Shown one piece after another: positions 28,074 through 41,433 of a stretch of 51,286 bases of DNA. The stretch is from Aquisalimonas sp. (GTDB taxonomy: Bacteria > Pseudomonadota > Gammaproteobacteria > Nitrococcales > Aquisalimonadaceae), in the NCBI RefSeq assembly GCF_007120195.1, contig NZ_SKOG01000105.1, positions 1 to 51,286 of the forward strand, written 5' to 3'. Numbering within the stretch: position 1 is the stretch's first letter; every line of letters starts with the position of its first letter. Under the pieces are notes generated by a model. The model was not told the origin of the DNA. It searched no databases and worked only from the letters and a program-made list of their open reading frames with translations. A program made the translations under genes and the position numbers.

Positions 28074-31000
28074 ATGGCCCAGCCCTTTGTCCACCTCAAT
28101 GTCCATACCGAGTTCTCGCTGGTGGACGGGATCGTTCGCATCAAGCAGCTGGTCAACACCGCTGCGGCGAGCGGAATGCCTGCCGTGGCGATTACCGACC
28201 AGGGCAACCTTTTCGGCATGGTGAAATTCTACAAGGCGGCCCTCGATGCCGGTGTCAAGCCCATCGTCGGGGCGGACCTCTGGGTCGAGGACCGGGATGC
28301 GCCTCAAGCGCGCTCCCGGATCACCGCGCTGTGCCGAGACGACACGGGCTACACCACCCTGACCCGCCTCATCAGTCGCAGTTACCTGGAGGGCCAGCAG
28401 GGTGATCGCCCGGTGATTGAGCGGGCCTGGCTGCAACACGATTGTGCCGGGCTGATCGTGCTTTCCGGCGGCCGCGAGGGCGATGTCGGCCGCGCGCTTT
28501 TGAACGGCGACCGGGCATTGGCGCGGCGCAAGCTTGCATTCTGGCAGTCGCTTTTCGCCGAATCCTACTATCTGGAGCTGCATCGATGCGGTCGACCCGG
28601 CGACGAAGACCAGCTCCACGAGGCCGTGGCACTGGCCGCCGAAGCTGATATACCCGTGGTGGCCACCAATGCCGTGCGGTTTGTCAACGCCGGTGACTTC
28701 GAGGCCCACGAGGCCCGGGTTTGCATCCATGAGGGTCGCACCCTGGATGATCGCCGCCGCCCGCGGGAGTTCACTGAGGAGCAGTATCTGCGCACCGGCG
28801 AAGAGATGATCCGGATTTTCGAGGATATCCCGGAGGCAATTGATAACACAGTTGAAATTGCGCGACGCTGCAATCTCGAATTGAGCATGGACAAGGACTA
28901 TCTGCCGGATTTCCCCATCCCGGACGGGTTGACCATCGACGCATACCTCGCGCAGGAAGCCCAGCGCGGCCTGGAGGAACGCCTGCCCCGGCTGGTCGAT
29001 GTCAACGCCCCGGATGCGGAAGCGCACTGTGCGGTGTATCGGCAGCGCCTGGAGCGCGAGTTGGGCGTGATCAGTCAGATGGGCTTCCCCGGTTACTTCC
29101 TGATCGTCGCCGACTTCATCCGTTGGGCCAAGAGCGAGGACATTCCAGTGGGGCCCGGCCGCGGCTCCGGTGCCGGTTCACTGGTGGCGTATGCTTTGGA
29201 AATAACGGATCTTGATCCAATACGTTATGACCTTCTCTTCGAGCGGTTTCTAAATCCGGAGCGGGTTTCCATGCCCGATTTCGATGTCGACTTCTGCATG
29301 GAGAAACGCGATCGCGTCATCGAGTACGTGGCGGATAAGTATGGCCGCGACCAGGTCTCGCAGATCACCACCCACGGCACGATGGCGGCCCGCGCCGTGG
29401 TGCGGGATGTGGGTCGGGTGCTGGGGCACGGTTACGGCTTCGTCGACCGCCTCGCCAAGCTGATTCCGTTCGAGCTGGGCATGACCCTGGCCAAGGCCCT
29501 GGAGCAGGAGCCCGATCTCAAGGCCCGCTACGAAGACGATGAAGAGGTCACGACACTGCTGAACCTGGGGATGAAGCTCGAAGGCATTGCGCGCAACGTG
29601 GGCAAGCACGCGGGCGGTGTGGTCATCGCCCCCACGCCGCTGACCGACTTCACGCCGTTGTACTGCGAGCCGAATGGCCAGGGGCTCGCCACGCACTTCG
29701 ACAAGGACGATGTCGAGGCGGTGGGCTTGGTGAAGTTCGACTTCCTGGGGCTGCGCACACTGACCATCATCGACTGGACCGTCAAGGCGGTGAACGCCAT
29801 CCGTGCGCAGCGCGGCGACCACGCGCTGGATATCAACACGATTTCACTGCAGGACCGCGTCACGTTCGACCTCCTTAAACGCTGTGCCACGACCGCCGTG
29901 TTTCAGCTTGAATCCCGCGGCATGAAAGATCTCATCAAGCGCCTGCAGCCGGATAGCTTCGAGGACATCATCGCCCTGGTGGCGTTGTTTCGTCCCGGCC
30001 CGCTGCAATCGGGCATGGTGGAAGACTTCATCAGCCGCAAGCACGGGCATTCGCAGGTCGCCTATCCCACTGCGGAGCTGCAGCATCCGGATCTCGAGGC
30101 GGTGCTGAAACCAACCTATGGCGTGATCCTCTACCAGGAGCAGGTGCAGCGCATCGCCCAGGTGCTGGCGGGTTACAGTCTGGGCGGGGCCGACCTGTTG
30201 CGCCGTGCCATGGGCAAGAAAAAGCCCGCGGAGATGGCGAAGCAGCGGGCGATCTTTCTCAAGGGCGCCCTGGAGCACGGGCTCACCCAGGCGCATGCCG
30301 AAGGCATCTTCGACCTGATGGAGAAGTTTGCCGGTTACGGCTTCAACAAATCCCATTCGGCGGCCTATGCGCTGTTGTCCTATCAGACCGCCTGGTTGAA
30401 AGCGCATTACCCTGCGCCCTTCATGGCCGCCGTGCTTTCCTCCGACATGGACCACACCGACAAGGTGGTGACCCTGATCGACGAATGCCGCTCCATGGGC
30501 CTGGGCGTCTTGCCACCGGATATCAACCGTTCCAGCTACCAGTTCCGCGCCTCGGATGAGCGCACCGTGGTTTACGGCATTGGTGCCATCAAGGGTGTGG
30601 GACAGTCCGCCATCGAAGCGCTCGTGGGCGAGCGCGATGCCAACGGCGCCTACGCGGATGTCTACGACCTGTGCCGGCGGGCGGACCTGCGGCGCGTGAA
30701 TCGGCGCGTGCTGGAGGCGCTGGTGCGTGCGGGCTGTCTGGACAGTATCGGTCATAACCGCGCGACATTGCTCGCGCAGATCGGGCCGGCGCTCAAGGCG
30801 GCGGAGCAGAGCCTGCGCAACGCGGAGGCCGGCCAGACGGACATGTTCGGACTCGGTGTGGCGGCGGAAAGCCAAGAGCTCCCGAGTGTTGCCGTGGCGT
30901 GCTTGCCCGAGTGGGACGAGGAAGAACGCCTGGCGGGGGAAAAAGACACCCTGGGCCTGTTCCTGACGGGCCACCCCATTACACGCTATGAAGGCGAGTT

Positions 31001-31577
31001 GGAGAAGATCGTCACGGGCCGGATCAGTGACCTCATGGCCGGGGCGGGTGGCGGCGACAGTCGCCGCGAGAAGAGCGTAGTGACCGCGGGGCTGGTGATG
31101 TCCCTGCGTGTGCGCACCACGCAAAGCGGTAACAAGATGGGTTTTTTGGTGCTCGATGATCGCACCGGGCGCATCGAAGTCAGCCTGTTTACCGAGGCGT
31201 TCCGGAAATACGGCGCTCTCCTGGGCAAGGACAAGCTGCTGGTGGTGGAGGGAGCTCTCAGTTACGACGATTTCAGCGACGCCTGGCGCGTGAGCGCCGA
31301 GAAGGTCCACGAAATCGGTGACCTGCGTGAGGTTTATGCGCGATGTCTGGTGGTGCGCATGAGCAGCTCGCAACTTGGCAATGGCGCCCTGGAACACCTG
31401 GAGGAGGCGTTGACGCCGTTTCGGGAGGGGCAGTGCCCGGTCTGGCTGGACTATCAGCGCCCGGACTCGCGCGCACTGCTTCGCTTCGGCAATGCGTGGC
31501 GGGTGCGTCCCACCGACGAGCTGATCAAGCGGCTCGACGGGCTCTCGGGAGAGGGGAACGTCCGCATCGAATACTAG
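28074..31577 (+). CDS. dnaE: DNA polymerase III alpha subunit
   Basis: Replicative polymerase catalytic subunit, 1167 residues, close to the E. coli 1160. Order: PHP domain at the N-terminus (FVHLNVHTEFSLVDG), C-family polymerase core with catalytic aspartates Asp402 and Asp404 in MPDFDVDFCMEKR and a third near residue 555 in VKFDFLGLRTL, the helix-hairpin-helix region, then the OB-fold and C-terminal clamp/tau-binding part. FAGYGFNKSHSAAYALLSYQ (20-residue segment) marks the fingers. The stop codon TAG lies within the perfect palindrome at 31574-31612. Upstream shares a short intergenic region with lpxA2. Confidence 0.98.
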   Translation: MAQPFVHLNVHTEFSLVDGIVRIKQLVNTAAASGMPAVAITDQGNLFGMVKFYKAALDAGVKPIVGADLWVEDRDAPQARSRITALCRDDTGYTTLTRLISRSYLEGQQGDRPVIERAWLQHDCAGLIVLSGGREGDVGRALLNGDRALARRKLAFWQSLFAESYYLELHRCGRPGDEDQLHEAVALAAEADIPVVATNAVRFVNAGDFEAHEARVCIHEGRTLDDRRRPREFTEEQYLRTGEEMIRIFEDIPEAIDNTVEIARRCNLELSMDKDYLPDFPIPDGLTIDAYLAQEAQRGLEERLPRLVDVNAPDAEAHCAVYRQRLERELGVISQMGFPGYFLIVADFIRWAKSEDIPVGPGRGSGAGSLVAYALEITDLDPIRYDLLFERFLNPERVSMPDFDVDFCMEKRDRVIEYVADKYGRDQVSQITTHGTMAARAVVRDVGRVLGHGYGFVDRLAKLIPFELGMTLAKALEQEPDLKARYEDDEEVTTLLNLGMKLEGIARNVGKHAGGVVIAPTPLTDFTPLYCEPNGQGLATHFDKDDVEAVGLVKFDFLGLRTLTIIDWTVKAVNAIRAQRGDHALDINTISLQDRVTFDLLKRCATTAVFQLESRGMKDLIKRLQPDSFEDIIALVALFRPGPLQSGMVEDFISRKHGHSQVAYPTAELQHPDLEAVLKPTYGVILYQEQVQRIAQVLAGYSLGGADLLRRAMGKKKPAEMAKQRAIFLKGALEHGLTQAHAEGIFDLMEKFAGYGFNKSHSAAYALLSYQTAWLKAHYPAPFMAAVLSSDMDHTDKVVTLIDECRSMGLGVLPPDINRSSYQFRASDERTVVYGIGAIKGVGQSAIEALVGERDANGAYADVYDLCRRADLRRVNRRVLEALVRAGCLDSIGHNRATLLAQIGPALKAAEQSLRNAEAGQTDMFGLGVAAESQELPSVAVACLPEWDEEERLAGEKDTLGLFLTGHPITRYEGELEKIVTGRISDLMAGAGGGDSRREKSVVTAGLVMSLRVRTTQSGNKMGFLVLDDRTGRIEVSLFTEAFRKYGALLGKDKLLVVEGALSYDDFSDAWRVSAEKVHEIGDLREVYARCLVVRMSSSQLGNGALEHLEEALTPFREGQCPVWLDYQRPDSRALLRFGNAWRVRPTDELIKRLDGLSGEGNVRIEY

Positions 31578-31612
31578 TGTGCTGTAACCGAATTTCGGTT
31601 ACAGCACACTAG
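31574..31612. repeat. Palindromic stop-codon repeat, copy 3 (perfect)
   Basis: CTAGTGTGCTGTAACCGAA (31574-31592), one T, then its exact reverse complement (31594-31612): 19-bp arms with no mismatch. The TAG stop of dnaE is at 31575-31577. Both outer ends read CTAG. In RNA this would be a very stable hairpin and may act as the dnaE transcript end, but no T tract follows. Confidence 0.85.
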
Positions 31613-31735
31613 GCAGCACGGGTATACCTCTCGAAAGGTTTGTCGATGTCCCGCTGGCGGCAGTCCGGACTTGTCACTTCGGCGACGACTGGATAGGGTA
31701 TCGGGCTTCCAGCCGTCAACGCGAAAAGCGAGCCA

Positions 31736-32692
31736 ATGAATCTCAATTTTCTTGATTTTGAGCGCCCTATCGCCGAACTTGAAGCGAAGATCGAAGAGCT
31801 GCGCTACGTGGGCGATGATAACGATCTCAATATCAGCGAAGAGATTCGGCGGTTGCAGGAGAAGAGCGTCAGCCTGACTGAACAGATCTTCGCCAATCTC
31901 ACCTCCTGGCAAATCGCACAGCTCGCGCGCCATCCCCAGCGCCCGCATTGCCTGGATTACATCGAGCACATGTTTACCGACTTCCATGAGCTGCACGGTG
32001 ACCGGGGCTTCGCGGACGACCCCGCCATTGTCGGCGGTGTGGCCCGGCTTGACGGGCGGCCGGTCATGGTGATCGGGCACCAGAAAGGCCGGGATACCAA
32101 GGAGAAGGTGCAGCGGAACTTCGGCATGCCGCGCCCGGAGGGATATCGCAAGGCACTGCGCCTCATGGAAATGGCGGAACGCTTCGACCTGCCGTTGCTC
32201 ACGTTCATCGATACCCCGGGTGCCTATCCCGGTGTCGGTGCCGAGGAGCGGGGGCAAAGCGAAGCCATTGCCCGCAACTTGATGGTGATGGCCCGTCTGC
32301 GCACGCCCATCGTGGTCACAGTCGTGGGAGAGGGTGGCTCCGGCGGGGCCCTGGGCATCGGCGTGGGGGATCAGGTGATGATGCTCGGCTACAGCATGTA
32401 TTCGGTGATCTCCCCGGAGGGGTGTGCCTCCATTCTCTGGAAGAGTGCCGACCGCGCGCAGGACGCGGCGGAAGCCATGGGGATTACCGCACCGCGGCTG
32501 CTTGAGCTCGGTCTGATCGACAGCGTGGTGGAGGAGCCTCTTGGCGGTGCTCACCGGAATCCGGCGGATATGGCCGGACGGCTTCGCAGCCAGCTGCTTG
32601 AGAAACTTGCCATACTGGACGATAAGGACTTCGAAACCCTGCTCGATGAGCGCGCCCGCAAACTTGAGGGTTACGGTCATTTTCGCACGTAG
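31736..32692 (+). CDS. accA: Acetyl-CoA carboxylase carboxyltransferase subunit alpha
   Basis: Alpha subunit of the cytoplasmic carboxyltransferase that, with AccD, moves the carboxyl from biotin to acetyl-CoA, giving malonyl-CoA. The 318 residues match the family. Visible: N-terminal [35 protein letters not shown], the oxyanion-forming [20 protein letters not shown], and [11 protein letters not shown]. Conserved dnaE-accA-tilS order. The TAG stop is in a short palindrome (32690-32715). Confidence 0.97.
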   Translation: MNLNFLDFERPIAELEAKIEELRYVGDDNDLNISEEIRRLQEKSVSLTEQIFANLTSWQIAQLARHPQRPHCLDYIEHMFTDFHELHGDRGFADDPAIVGGVARLDGRPVMVIGHQKGRDTKEKVQRNFGMPRPEGYRKALRLMEMAERFDLPLLTFIDTPGAYPGVGAEERGQSEAIARNLMVMARLRTPIVVTVVGEGGSGGALGIGVGDQVMMLGYSMYSVISPEGCASILWKSADRAQDAAEAMGITAPRLLELGLIDSVVEEPLGGAHRNPADMAGRLRSQLLEKLAILDDKDFETLLDERARKLEGYGHFRT

Positions 32693-32715
32693 TGCCCTGA
32701 TGAGTTAGGGCACTA
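32690..32715. repeat. Short palindrome on the accA stop codon
   Basis: TAGTGCCCT (32690-32698), loop GATGAGTT, AGGGCACTA (32707-32715), perfect 9-bp arms. The first three bases are the accA stop. The TAGTGyCCT/AGGrCACTA ends equal those of the longer repeats, while the inner ACCGA part is missing, so this looks like a shortened member of the same family. Confidence 0.65.
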
Positions 32716-32752
32716 GAGCGCGCTGACGGGATGTCTCCGGAGCGCACGACCC

Positions 32753-34069
32753 ATGACCATCACCGCCGAAGGCATTGCTGATCGGGTGCTGGCGCTCGGG
32801 AAGGCCTCGGCCTACTGTGTCGCTTTCAGCGGCGGCCCGGACTCCCATGCCCTGCTGCACGCCTTGGCCGCGGTACGAACCCGCCTGCCGGCGCCCTTGC
32901 GCGCAATGCACGTCAATCACGGCCTGCACGCGCAAGCCCCCGACTGGGCTGCCCATTGCGAGCAGGTCAGCCGTTTGCTGCACATCCCGCTGGTTGTTGC
33001 AGCGGTTACCGGCAGACCGCCGGCGGATGCGGGGGAGACCTGGGCGCGGGAGCAACGCTACCGGCTGTTTTCCGCTCGGCTGGTTGCCTCGGAGATGCTG
33101 TTGACGGCGCATCACCAGGACGATCAGGCCGAAACGGTACTCCTGCGGCTGCTGCGTGGTGCAGGCGTGGATGGCCTCGGTGGTATTCCGCAGGTGCGCG
33201 CACTTGGCTGCGGCTGGGTCGGGCGGCCGTTGCTGGACGTCCCCCGCTCGGCATTGCAGGGGTACGCCCTGCGCAACGACCTGCGCAGCCTGCGGGATCC
33301 CGGCAATGACGACCTTGCGGCAGATCGCAATTTTTTGCGCCATCGCGTGCTGCCCCTGATCGCCGAGCGTTGGCCCCAGGCGGATCGCTCGGTCAGCCGC
33401 GCCGGGGCGTTGCTGCGGGAGGGTCGTGGCCTGCTGGAGCGTTACGCCCTGTCGCTGGAGCGCGGGGCGCGCCGGGGCGAGCAGCTCCGCTGCAAGCCGT
33501 TACGCCAGCTCGCCCCGGAGGAGCAGCGGCTGGTCTTGCGCCAATGGCTGCGCCAGCAGGGCCTGCCGCTGCCGGATGCGCGCCAGTTGGAGGCGGGCTG
33601 TGCCATGCTGATCCAGGCGCGGGCCGATCGCACGCCGGAATTCCTCTGGCCCGGTGGGCGCGTGAGGCGCTTCCGGGACGCGCTCATCGCTGACGCGGGT
33701 CGTTCATCCACGGGCAATGAGCGCCACCCCCGGGGGGCGACCTGGCACGGCGACCGGGATCTGCGGCTTGATGGGGGCTGGCTGCGCGTGCTGCCGGGGC
33801 GCGGCGGGCTGGATCCAGCGACAATTCCCGCGGACGGGTTCGCTATTACCTATCGCGCCGGCGGTGAACGCTGCCGGCCGGCCGGGCGCCCGTCACGGCC
33901 CCTGAAGAAGCTGTTCCAGGAGGCTGGTGTGCCGCACTGGGATCGGTTTCACTGGCCCTTGCTGGCAGCGGATGAGGGACTGGCCGTAATCCCCGGCATT
34001 TGCGTGTGCGAAGGGTACCAGGCCCCGAGGGACCAGCAGGGCCTCATGGTGATCTGGGAGCAAGACTGA
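32753..34069 (+). CDS. tilS: tRNA(Ile)-lysidine synthetase
   Basis: Cytoplasmic ATP-dependent enzyme that puts lysine on C34 of the CAU-anticodon tRNA-Ile so that it reads AUA. N-terminal PP-loop ATPase domain with AFSGGPDSHALLHAL (residues 26-31 are SGGPDS), AMHVNHGLHAQAPDW, and TAHHQDDQAETVLLRLLRG; central substrate-binding domain; C-terminal domain near FRAGGERCRPAGRPSRPLKK in similar form (short part GGERCRPAGR). 438 residues is standard. The dnaE-accA-tilS-pyrG order is the expected one. Confidence 0.95.
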   Translation: MTITAEGIADRVLALGKASAYCVAFSGGPDSHALLHALAAVRTRLPAPLRAMHVNHGLHAQAPDWAAHCEQVSRLLHIPLVVAAVTGRPPADAGETWAREQRYRLFSARLVASEMLLTAHHQDDQAETVLLRLLRGAGVDGLGGIPQVRALGCGWVGRPLLDVPRSALQGYALRNDLRSLRDPGNDDLAADRNFLRHRVLPLIAERWPQADRSVSRAGALLREGRGLLERYALSLERGARRGEQLRCKPLRQLAPEEQRLVLRQWLRQQGLPLPDARQLEAGCAMLIQARADRTPEFLWPGGRVRRFRDALIADAGRSSTGNERHPRGATWHGDRDLRLDGGWLRVLPGRGGLDPATIPADGFAITYRAGGERCRPAGRPSRPLKKLFQEAGVPHWDRFHWPLLAADEGLAVIPGICVCEGYQAPRDQQGLMVIWEQD

Positions 34070-34115
34070 CCGATCGGTCCGCGTTGTGCGCGGGTAGGCG
34101 TTCTGTTACTTTTAG

Positions 34116-36780
<2,665 letters not shown>

Positions 36781-36835
36781 GAGGGTGCTCGAGTTCCACC
36801 GGCGGGCGCGTATTTAAGACAACGAAGAGGCGTGA

Positions 36836-38131
<1,296 letters not shown>

Positions 38132-38215
38132 GGATGCCGCTCGGTGCTGGCGCGTTCGGGTGGTTTCGGGGGCTTGGCTTGGTTGACGCCGCCGTGGGCG
38201 TTGGCTGAGGGTTTA

Positions 38216-38242
38216 GGAGCAGGGAGCAAGGAGCAAGGGGCA
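38216..38242 (+). repeat. Tandem GGAGCAA-type repeat ahead of ftsB
   Basis: Four near-copies of a seven-base unit (GGAGCA, GGGAGCAA, GGAGCAA, GGGGCA) end directly at the ftsB ATG. Each copy has a Shine-Dalgarno-like GGAG or GGGG core, so the array gives the gene several overlapping ribosome sites. Confidence 0.5.
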
Positions 38243-38515
38243 ATGCGCATTCTAATCGCCAGCCTCGTGGCGCTGTTTGTGATCTTTCAGGCGCAGCTAT
38301 GGTCCGGCAAAGGCGGCTTGCCCGCGGTATGGCAGCTCCAGGACGCGGTCGACGAGCAGCAGGCGGAGAACGAGCGGCTGTATCAACGCAACCGGGCTCT
38401 GGAGGCGGACGTCGATGACCTCAAGGACGGCCTGGAGGCCGTGGAGGAGCGGGCCCGGGACGAGCTTGGCATGATCAGGGATGGCGAGGTGTTTTACCAG
38501 GTATCCGATGAATGA
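38243..38515 (+). CDS. ftsB: Cell division protein FtsB
   Basis: Small bitopic inner-membrane protein of the divisome that forms a coiled coil with FtsL and binds FtsQ. One N-terminal membrane helix (RILIASLVALFVIFQAQLW, about residues 2-20) is followed by a heptad-rich coiled coil from about residue 30 to 70 (QLQDAVDEQQAENERLYQ) and a C-terminal globular end with ARDELGMIRDGEVFY, typical for the family. 90 residues. Start ATG 38243 follows an array of GGAG repeats. The stop overlaps ispD (ATGA). Confidence 0.93.
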   Translation: MRILIASLVALFVIFQAQLWSGKGGLPAVWQLQDAVDEQQAENERLYQRNRALEADVDDLKDGLEAVEERARDELGMIRDGEVFYQVSDE

Positions 38516-39243
38516 CGCCGGGCACCCATAGGGTCCCGCCGGTCTGGGCGGTGGTGCCGGCGGCGGGCGTCGGCCGCCGCATGGCCACTCGGATTCCCAA
38601 GCAGTATCTGCCCCTGCTTGGGCATCCCGTGATCCGGTGGAGCGTGGAGTCGTTGCTGGCCGAATCACGGGTGGTCGGGGGCGTCGTGGCGTTGGGCGCC
38701 GATGATCATTGGTGGCACAGCTGGACGCCACCGCATGGCAAGACCTTGTATTGCGTCATTGGCGGCGCGGCGCGGGCCGATTCAGTGCTGGAGGCGCTGC
38801 GCTGTCTTCGCCGTAACATGGCACGGCCCGGCGACTGGGTGCTTGTCCACGATGCCGTGCGTCCCTGTTTGACCACGGCCGCGTTGACCCGGCTGCTGGA
38901 TCAGGGACTCTCCCATGCCCACGGCGCCCTGCTGGCCATCCCCGTACGCGATACCCTGAAACGCAGCGCCGCCGACGCCACGGTGGCGGAGACCACCAGT
39001 CGGGACTCACTGTGGCAGGCGCAGACCCCGCAGCTGTTCCCGCTGGGGCTGTTGCTCGATGCCCTGGAGGCAGCGCGCGATGCCGGCGGGCAAGTGACCG
39101 ACGAGGCCCAGGCCATGGAGCTTGCGGGTTACGCGCCGTTGCTGGTGGAAGGCGAGAGCACCAATGTGAAGATCACGCGGCCGGGTGACCTCCCTCTGGC
39201 CGAGTCCATTCTGCGTGCCCGGCACCACCGACAGGAGGACTGA
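38512..39243 (+). CDS. ispD: 2-C-methyl-D-erythritol 4-phosphate cytidylyltransferase
   Basis: Cytoplasmic cytidylyltransferase, third step of the MEP isoprenoid pathway (MEP plus CTP to CDP-ME). The 243 residues include the nucleotide-binding start [47 protein letters not shown] and [10 protein letters not shown], then [11 protein letters not shown]. Coupled to ftsB by ATGA overlap and to ispF by a two-base gap; ispD and ispF side by side is the rule, with dxr 22 kb upstream. Confidence 0.96.
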   Translation: MTPGTHRVPPVWAVVPAAGVGRRMATRIPKQYLPLLGHPVIRWSVESLLAESRVVGGVVALGADDHWWHSWTPPHGKTLYCVIGGAARADSVLEALRCLRRNMARPGDWVLVHDAVRPCLTTAALTRLLDQGLSHAHGALLAIPVRDTLKRSAADATVAETTSRDSLWQAQTPQLFPLGLLLDALEAARDAGGQVTDEAQAMELAGYAPLLVEGESTNVKITRPGDLPLAESILRARHHRQED

Positions 39244-39245
39244 GC

Positions 39246-39728
39246 ATGCGGCTGCGTATCGGCCAGGGATTTGACGTCCACCGTTTTCAGCAGGGGGGCC
39301 GCCTGATGGTCGGTGGTGTGGAGATCCCCCATCACCTGGGGATTGCCGCCCATTCCGACGGTGACGTGCTCCTTCATGCCGTGGCTGACGCCGTGCTTGG
39401 CGCACTGGCCGACGGCGATATCGGCCAGCACTTTCCGGATGATGACCCACGCTGGCAGGGTGCTGACAGCGTTGACCTCCTCTCCCGCGTCATGGAGCGG
39501 GCCACCGCGGCGGGCTATCGCGTGAACAACCTGGATGCGACCGTCATCGCCCAGGCCCCCCGCATGGCCCCCCATATCCCAGCCATGCGTCGGTTGCTGG
39601 CGAGCGTCCTGGAGGTTCGCACCACCGATGTGAGCGTCAAGGCCACCACTACCGAACGACTCGGCTTCGCCGGCCGCGGCGAAGGGATTGCTGCCGAGGC
39701 CGTCATCCTTCTGACCGCCGATGACTGA
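39246..39728 (+). CDS. ispF: 2-C-methyl-D-erythritol 2,4-cyclodiphosphate synthase
   Basis: Trimeric cytoplasmic zinc enzyme that cyclises CDP-ME 2-phosphate to MEcPP. Metal ligands are visible as Asp10 and His12 in GQGFDVHRF and His44 in [25 protein letters not shown] and [19 protein letters not shown] complete the active site. 160 residues, the usual size. The stop overlaps the truD start by eight bases. Confidence 0.97.
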   Translation: MRLRIGQGFDVHRFQQGGRLMVGGVEIPHHLGIAAHSDGDVLLHAVADAVLGALADGDIGQHFPDDDPRWQGADSVDLLSRVMERATAAGYRVNNLDATVIAQAPRMAPHIPAMRRLLASVLEVRTTDVSVKATTTERLGFAGRGEGIAAEAVILLTADD

Positions 39729-40785
39729 GGGTGCCCCGGATCTGCTCACCGCCTGGGAGGGGCTGCCGTTTGCTTATGGCCGGCCTCCAATCGCCGCTGC
39801 GGTGCGTCAACAGCCCGAGGACTTCCGGGTGATGGAGGACCTGGGCGTCGCCCCCGACGGTGCGGGGGAGCACATTTGGGTTCACGTTCGCAAGACCGGG
39901 TGGAACACAGCCGATGTGGGCCAGTGGCTGGCGCGGGCGCTTGGACGCTCGCCCCGGGATGTGACCTGGGCGGGACTCAAGGATCGCCATGCGGTGGCCG
40001 AGCAATGGTTTGGCGTGCATCGGCCCGGCGGCGGCGGGATTCCCGAGCTGCCGACGCCACCCGAGGGTATCGCGATCCTGGCGACACAACGGCATGGGCG
40101 TAAGCTGCGCACGGGCATGCTGCAGGGAAACCGGTTCCGGCTCACCCTGCGGGAGGTGGAAGGGCCGCTCGAGGAACTCGGCGGGCGGCTGCTGCGCATC
40201 GCCCACCGTGGCGTGCCGAACTACTTTGGCGGTCAGCGCTTCGGCCACGGTGGCGGCAACCTGTCTGGTGCCTGGCGGTTGCTGGACGGTATGCCGGTAC
40301 GCAACCGCCAACGGCGCGGCCTGTTTCTCTCGGCGGCGCGCGCGTTCATGTTCAATCAGGTACTGGCGGCCCGGGTTCGGCCGGGGCTGTGGGATGCGGT
40401 TATTGCCGGAGACCTGATGACGTTTACCTCCAGTGCGAGCCTGTTCCCGGCGGCCGAGCTTGCGCCCGGCGATGCACGCGTGCCGGCTGCCGACGTGCAT
40501 CCCTCCGGTCCGTTGCCCGGTCGCGGAGGCTGGCAGCCGGAGGCAGACGCGGGTGCCCTGGAGGCGGAGACTCTGGCGCCATGGCAGGCGCAGCAACAGG
40601 CACTTGCCCGGTTGGGCGTGGATGCGGCGCGACGCGCCCTGCGCCTGCCGGTCCGGGAGCTGGCGTGGGACTGGCCGGCCCACGGCGTGCTGCGCATCGG
40701 CTTCTGGTTGCCAGCCGGTGCCTTTGCCACGGCCGTGCTGCGTGAATGCTGCACTCAGCGCGAGCGCGCCTTAAGCAACACGTAG
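39721..40785 (+). CDS. truD: tRNA pseudouridine(13) synthase
   Basis: Cytoplasmic enzyme that forms pseudouridine 13 in tRNA-Glu. N-terminal [12 protein letters not shown], catalytic Asp88 in [17 protein letters not shown], the conserved [12 protein letters not shown], and [13 protein letters not shown]. 354 residues. Its last 31 bases overlap the 3' end of the convergent Smr gene, so the two transcripts share an antisense tail. ispF-truD-surE is a common gene order in this group. Confidence 0.95.
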   Translation: MTEGAPDLLTAWEGLPFAYGRPPIAAAVRQQPEDFRVMEDLGVAPDGAGEHIWVHVRKTGWNTADVGQWLARALGRSPRDVTWAGLKDRHAVAEQWFGVHRPGGGGIPELPTPPEGIAILATQRHGRKLRTGMLQGNRFRLTLREVEGPLEELGGRLLRIAHRGVPNYFGGQRFGHGGGNLSGAWRLLDGMPVRNRQRRGLFLSAARAFMFNQVLAARVRPGLWDAVIAGDLMTFTSSASLFPAAELAPGDARVPAADVHPSGPLPGRGGWQPEADAGALEAETLAPWQAQQQALARLGVDAARRALRLPVRELAWDWPAHGVLRIGFWLPAGAFATAVLRECCTQRERALSNT

Positions 40786-41297
40786 ACGGCACCTGTGCCC
40801 CCGTCAACGGGTCGGGCGGACGCGAACACAAGGACTTCGTCGAGTTGCCTCATCCAACGGTCAACAAGGCCCTTGAGCACTGGTCCGCGATTACGGGAGC
40901 GTAGGCCCTTGCCGTGGATGACGCGTACGCAACGCAGTTCGCGCGTGCGGCATGCATTGATGAACTCTCGCAGTGCAGCGCGGGCCACTGGGAGGGTCAT
41001 GCCGTGGAGGTCCAGCTCGGCCTGGACGGGGTACTGGCCGCGCCGCAGCTTGCGGAGCACCCGGCGTTGCACCCCTGGGCGCACAAACGCCAGCTCGTCG
41101 CCTGTCTCCAACTCGCCCGGATCGAGGTCGCCGGCCAGAAGTTCGTCGACAACACGCCGCTCGTCGGCCTCAAGTTGGCGGGGCCGGGGGCTCGGCTTCG
41201 GCGGCCGGACCGAGGCCAGGTCATGGCGCAGGATGTGGACATCGCGCATGGCTTCACGGAACAGGGCGTTGTCGTCGTGGTCGTAATCGTTGCTCAC
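40755..41297 (-). CDS. Smr-domain endonuclease-like protein
   Basis: A 180-residue protein with a charged N-terminal half and a C-terminal Smr domain: the LDLHGMTLPVARAALREFI helix-strand segment and VIHGKGLRS, which are the LDxHG and GKG motifs of small MutS-related DNA- or RNA-binding nucleases. Reported functions in other bacteria include mRNA cleavage at stalled ribosomes (SmrB) for relatives. GTG start at 41297 is supported by GGGAGA seven bases upstream and by the acidic start SNDYDHDD common to proteobacterial members; the frame stays open to 41453 but has no ribosome site. Overlaps truD tail to tail. Confidence 0.85.
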   Translation of the reverse strand: MSNDYDHDDNALFREAMRDVHILRHDLASVRPPKPSPRPRQLEADERRVVDELLAGDLDPGELETGDELAFVRPGVQRRVLRKLRRGQYPVQAELDLHGMTLPVARAALREFINACRTRELRCVRVIHGKGLRSRNRGPVLKGLVDRWMRQLDEVLVFASARPVDGGTGAVYVLLKARSR

Positions 41298-41433
41298 GGC
41301 ACGGTCTCCCTCGACACGCTGTGCAGAATTATACGGGTCGGGTGTTGGCGACGGAAAGACTGCCGGTATACTAAGCGCCGCAGGGAAACGCCAGACGCAC
41401 GGCGTGCGTTTCGTCGCAACAATAGGGCCTTGA

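Noticed and set aside
29844-31397. 517-residue minus-strand frame
   Set aside because: Antisense of dnaE, His/Gln/Arg-rich composition typical of a GC-rich shadow frame.
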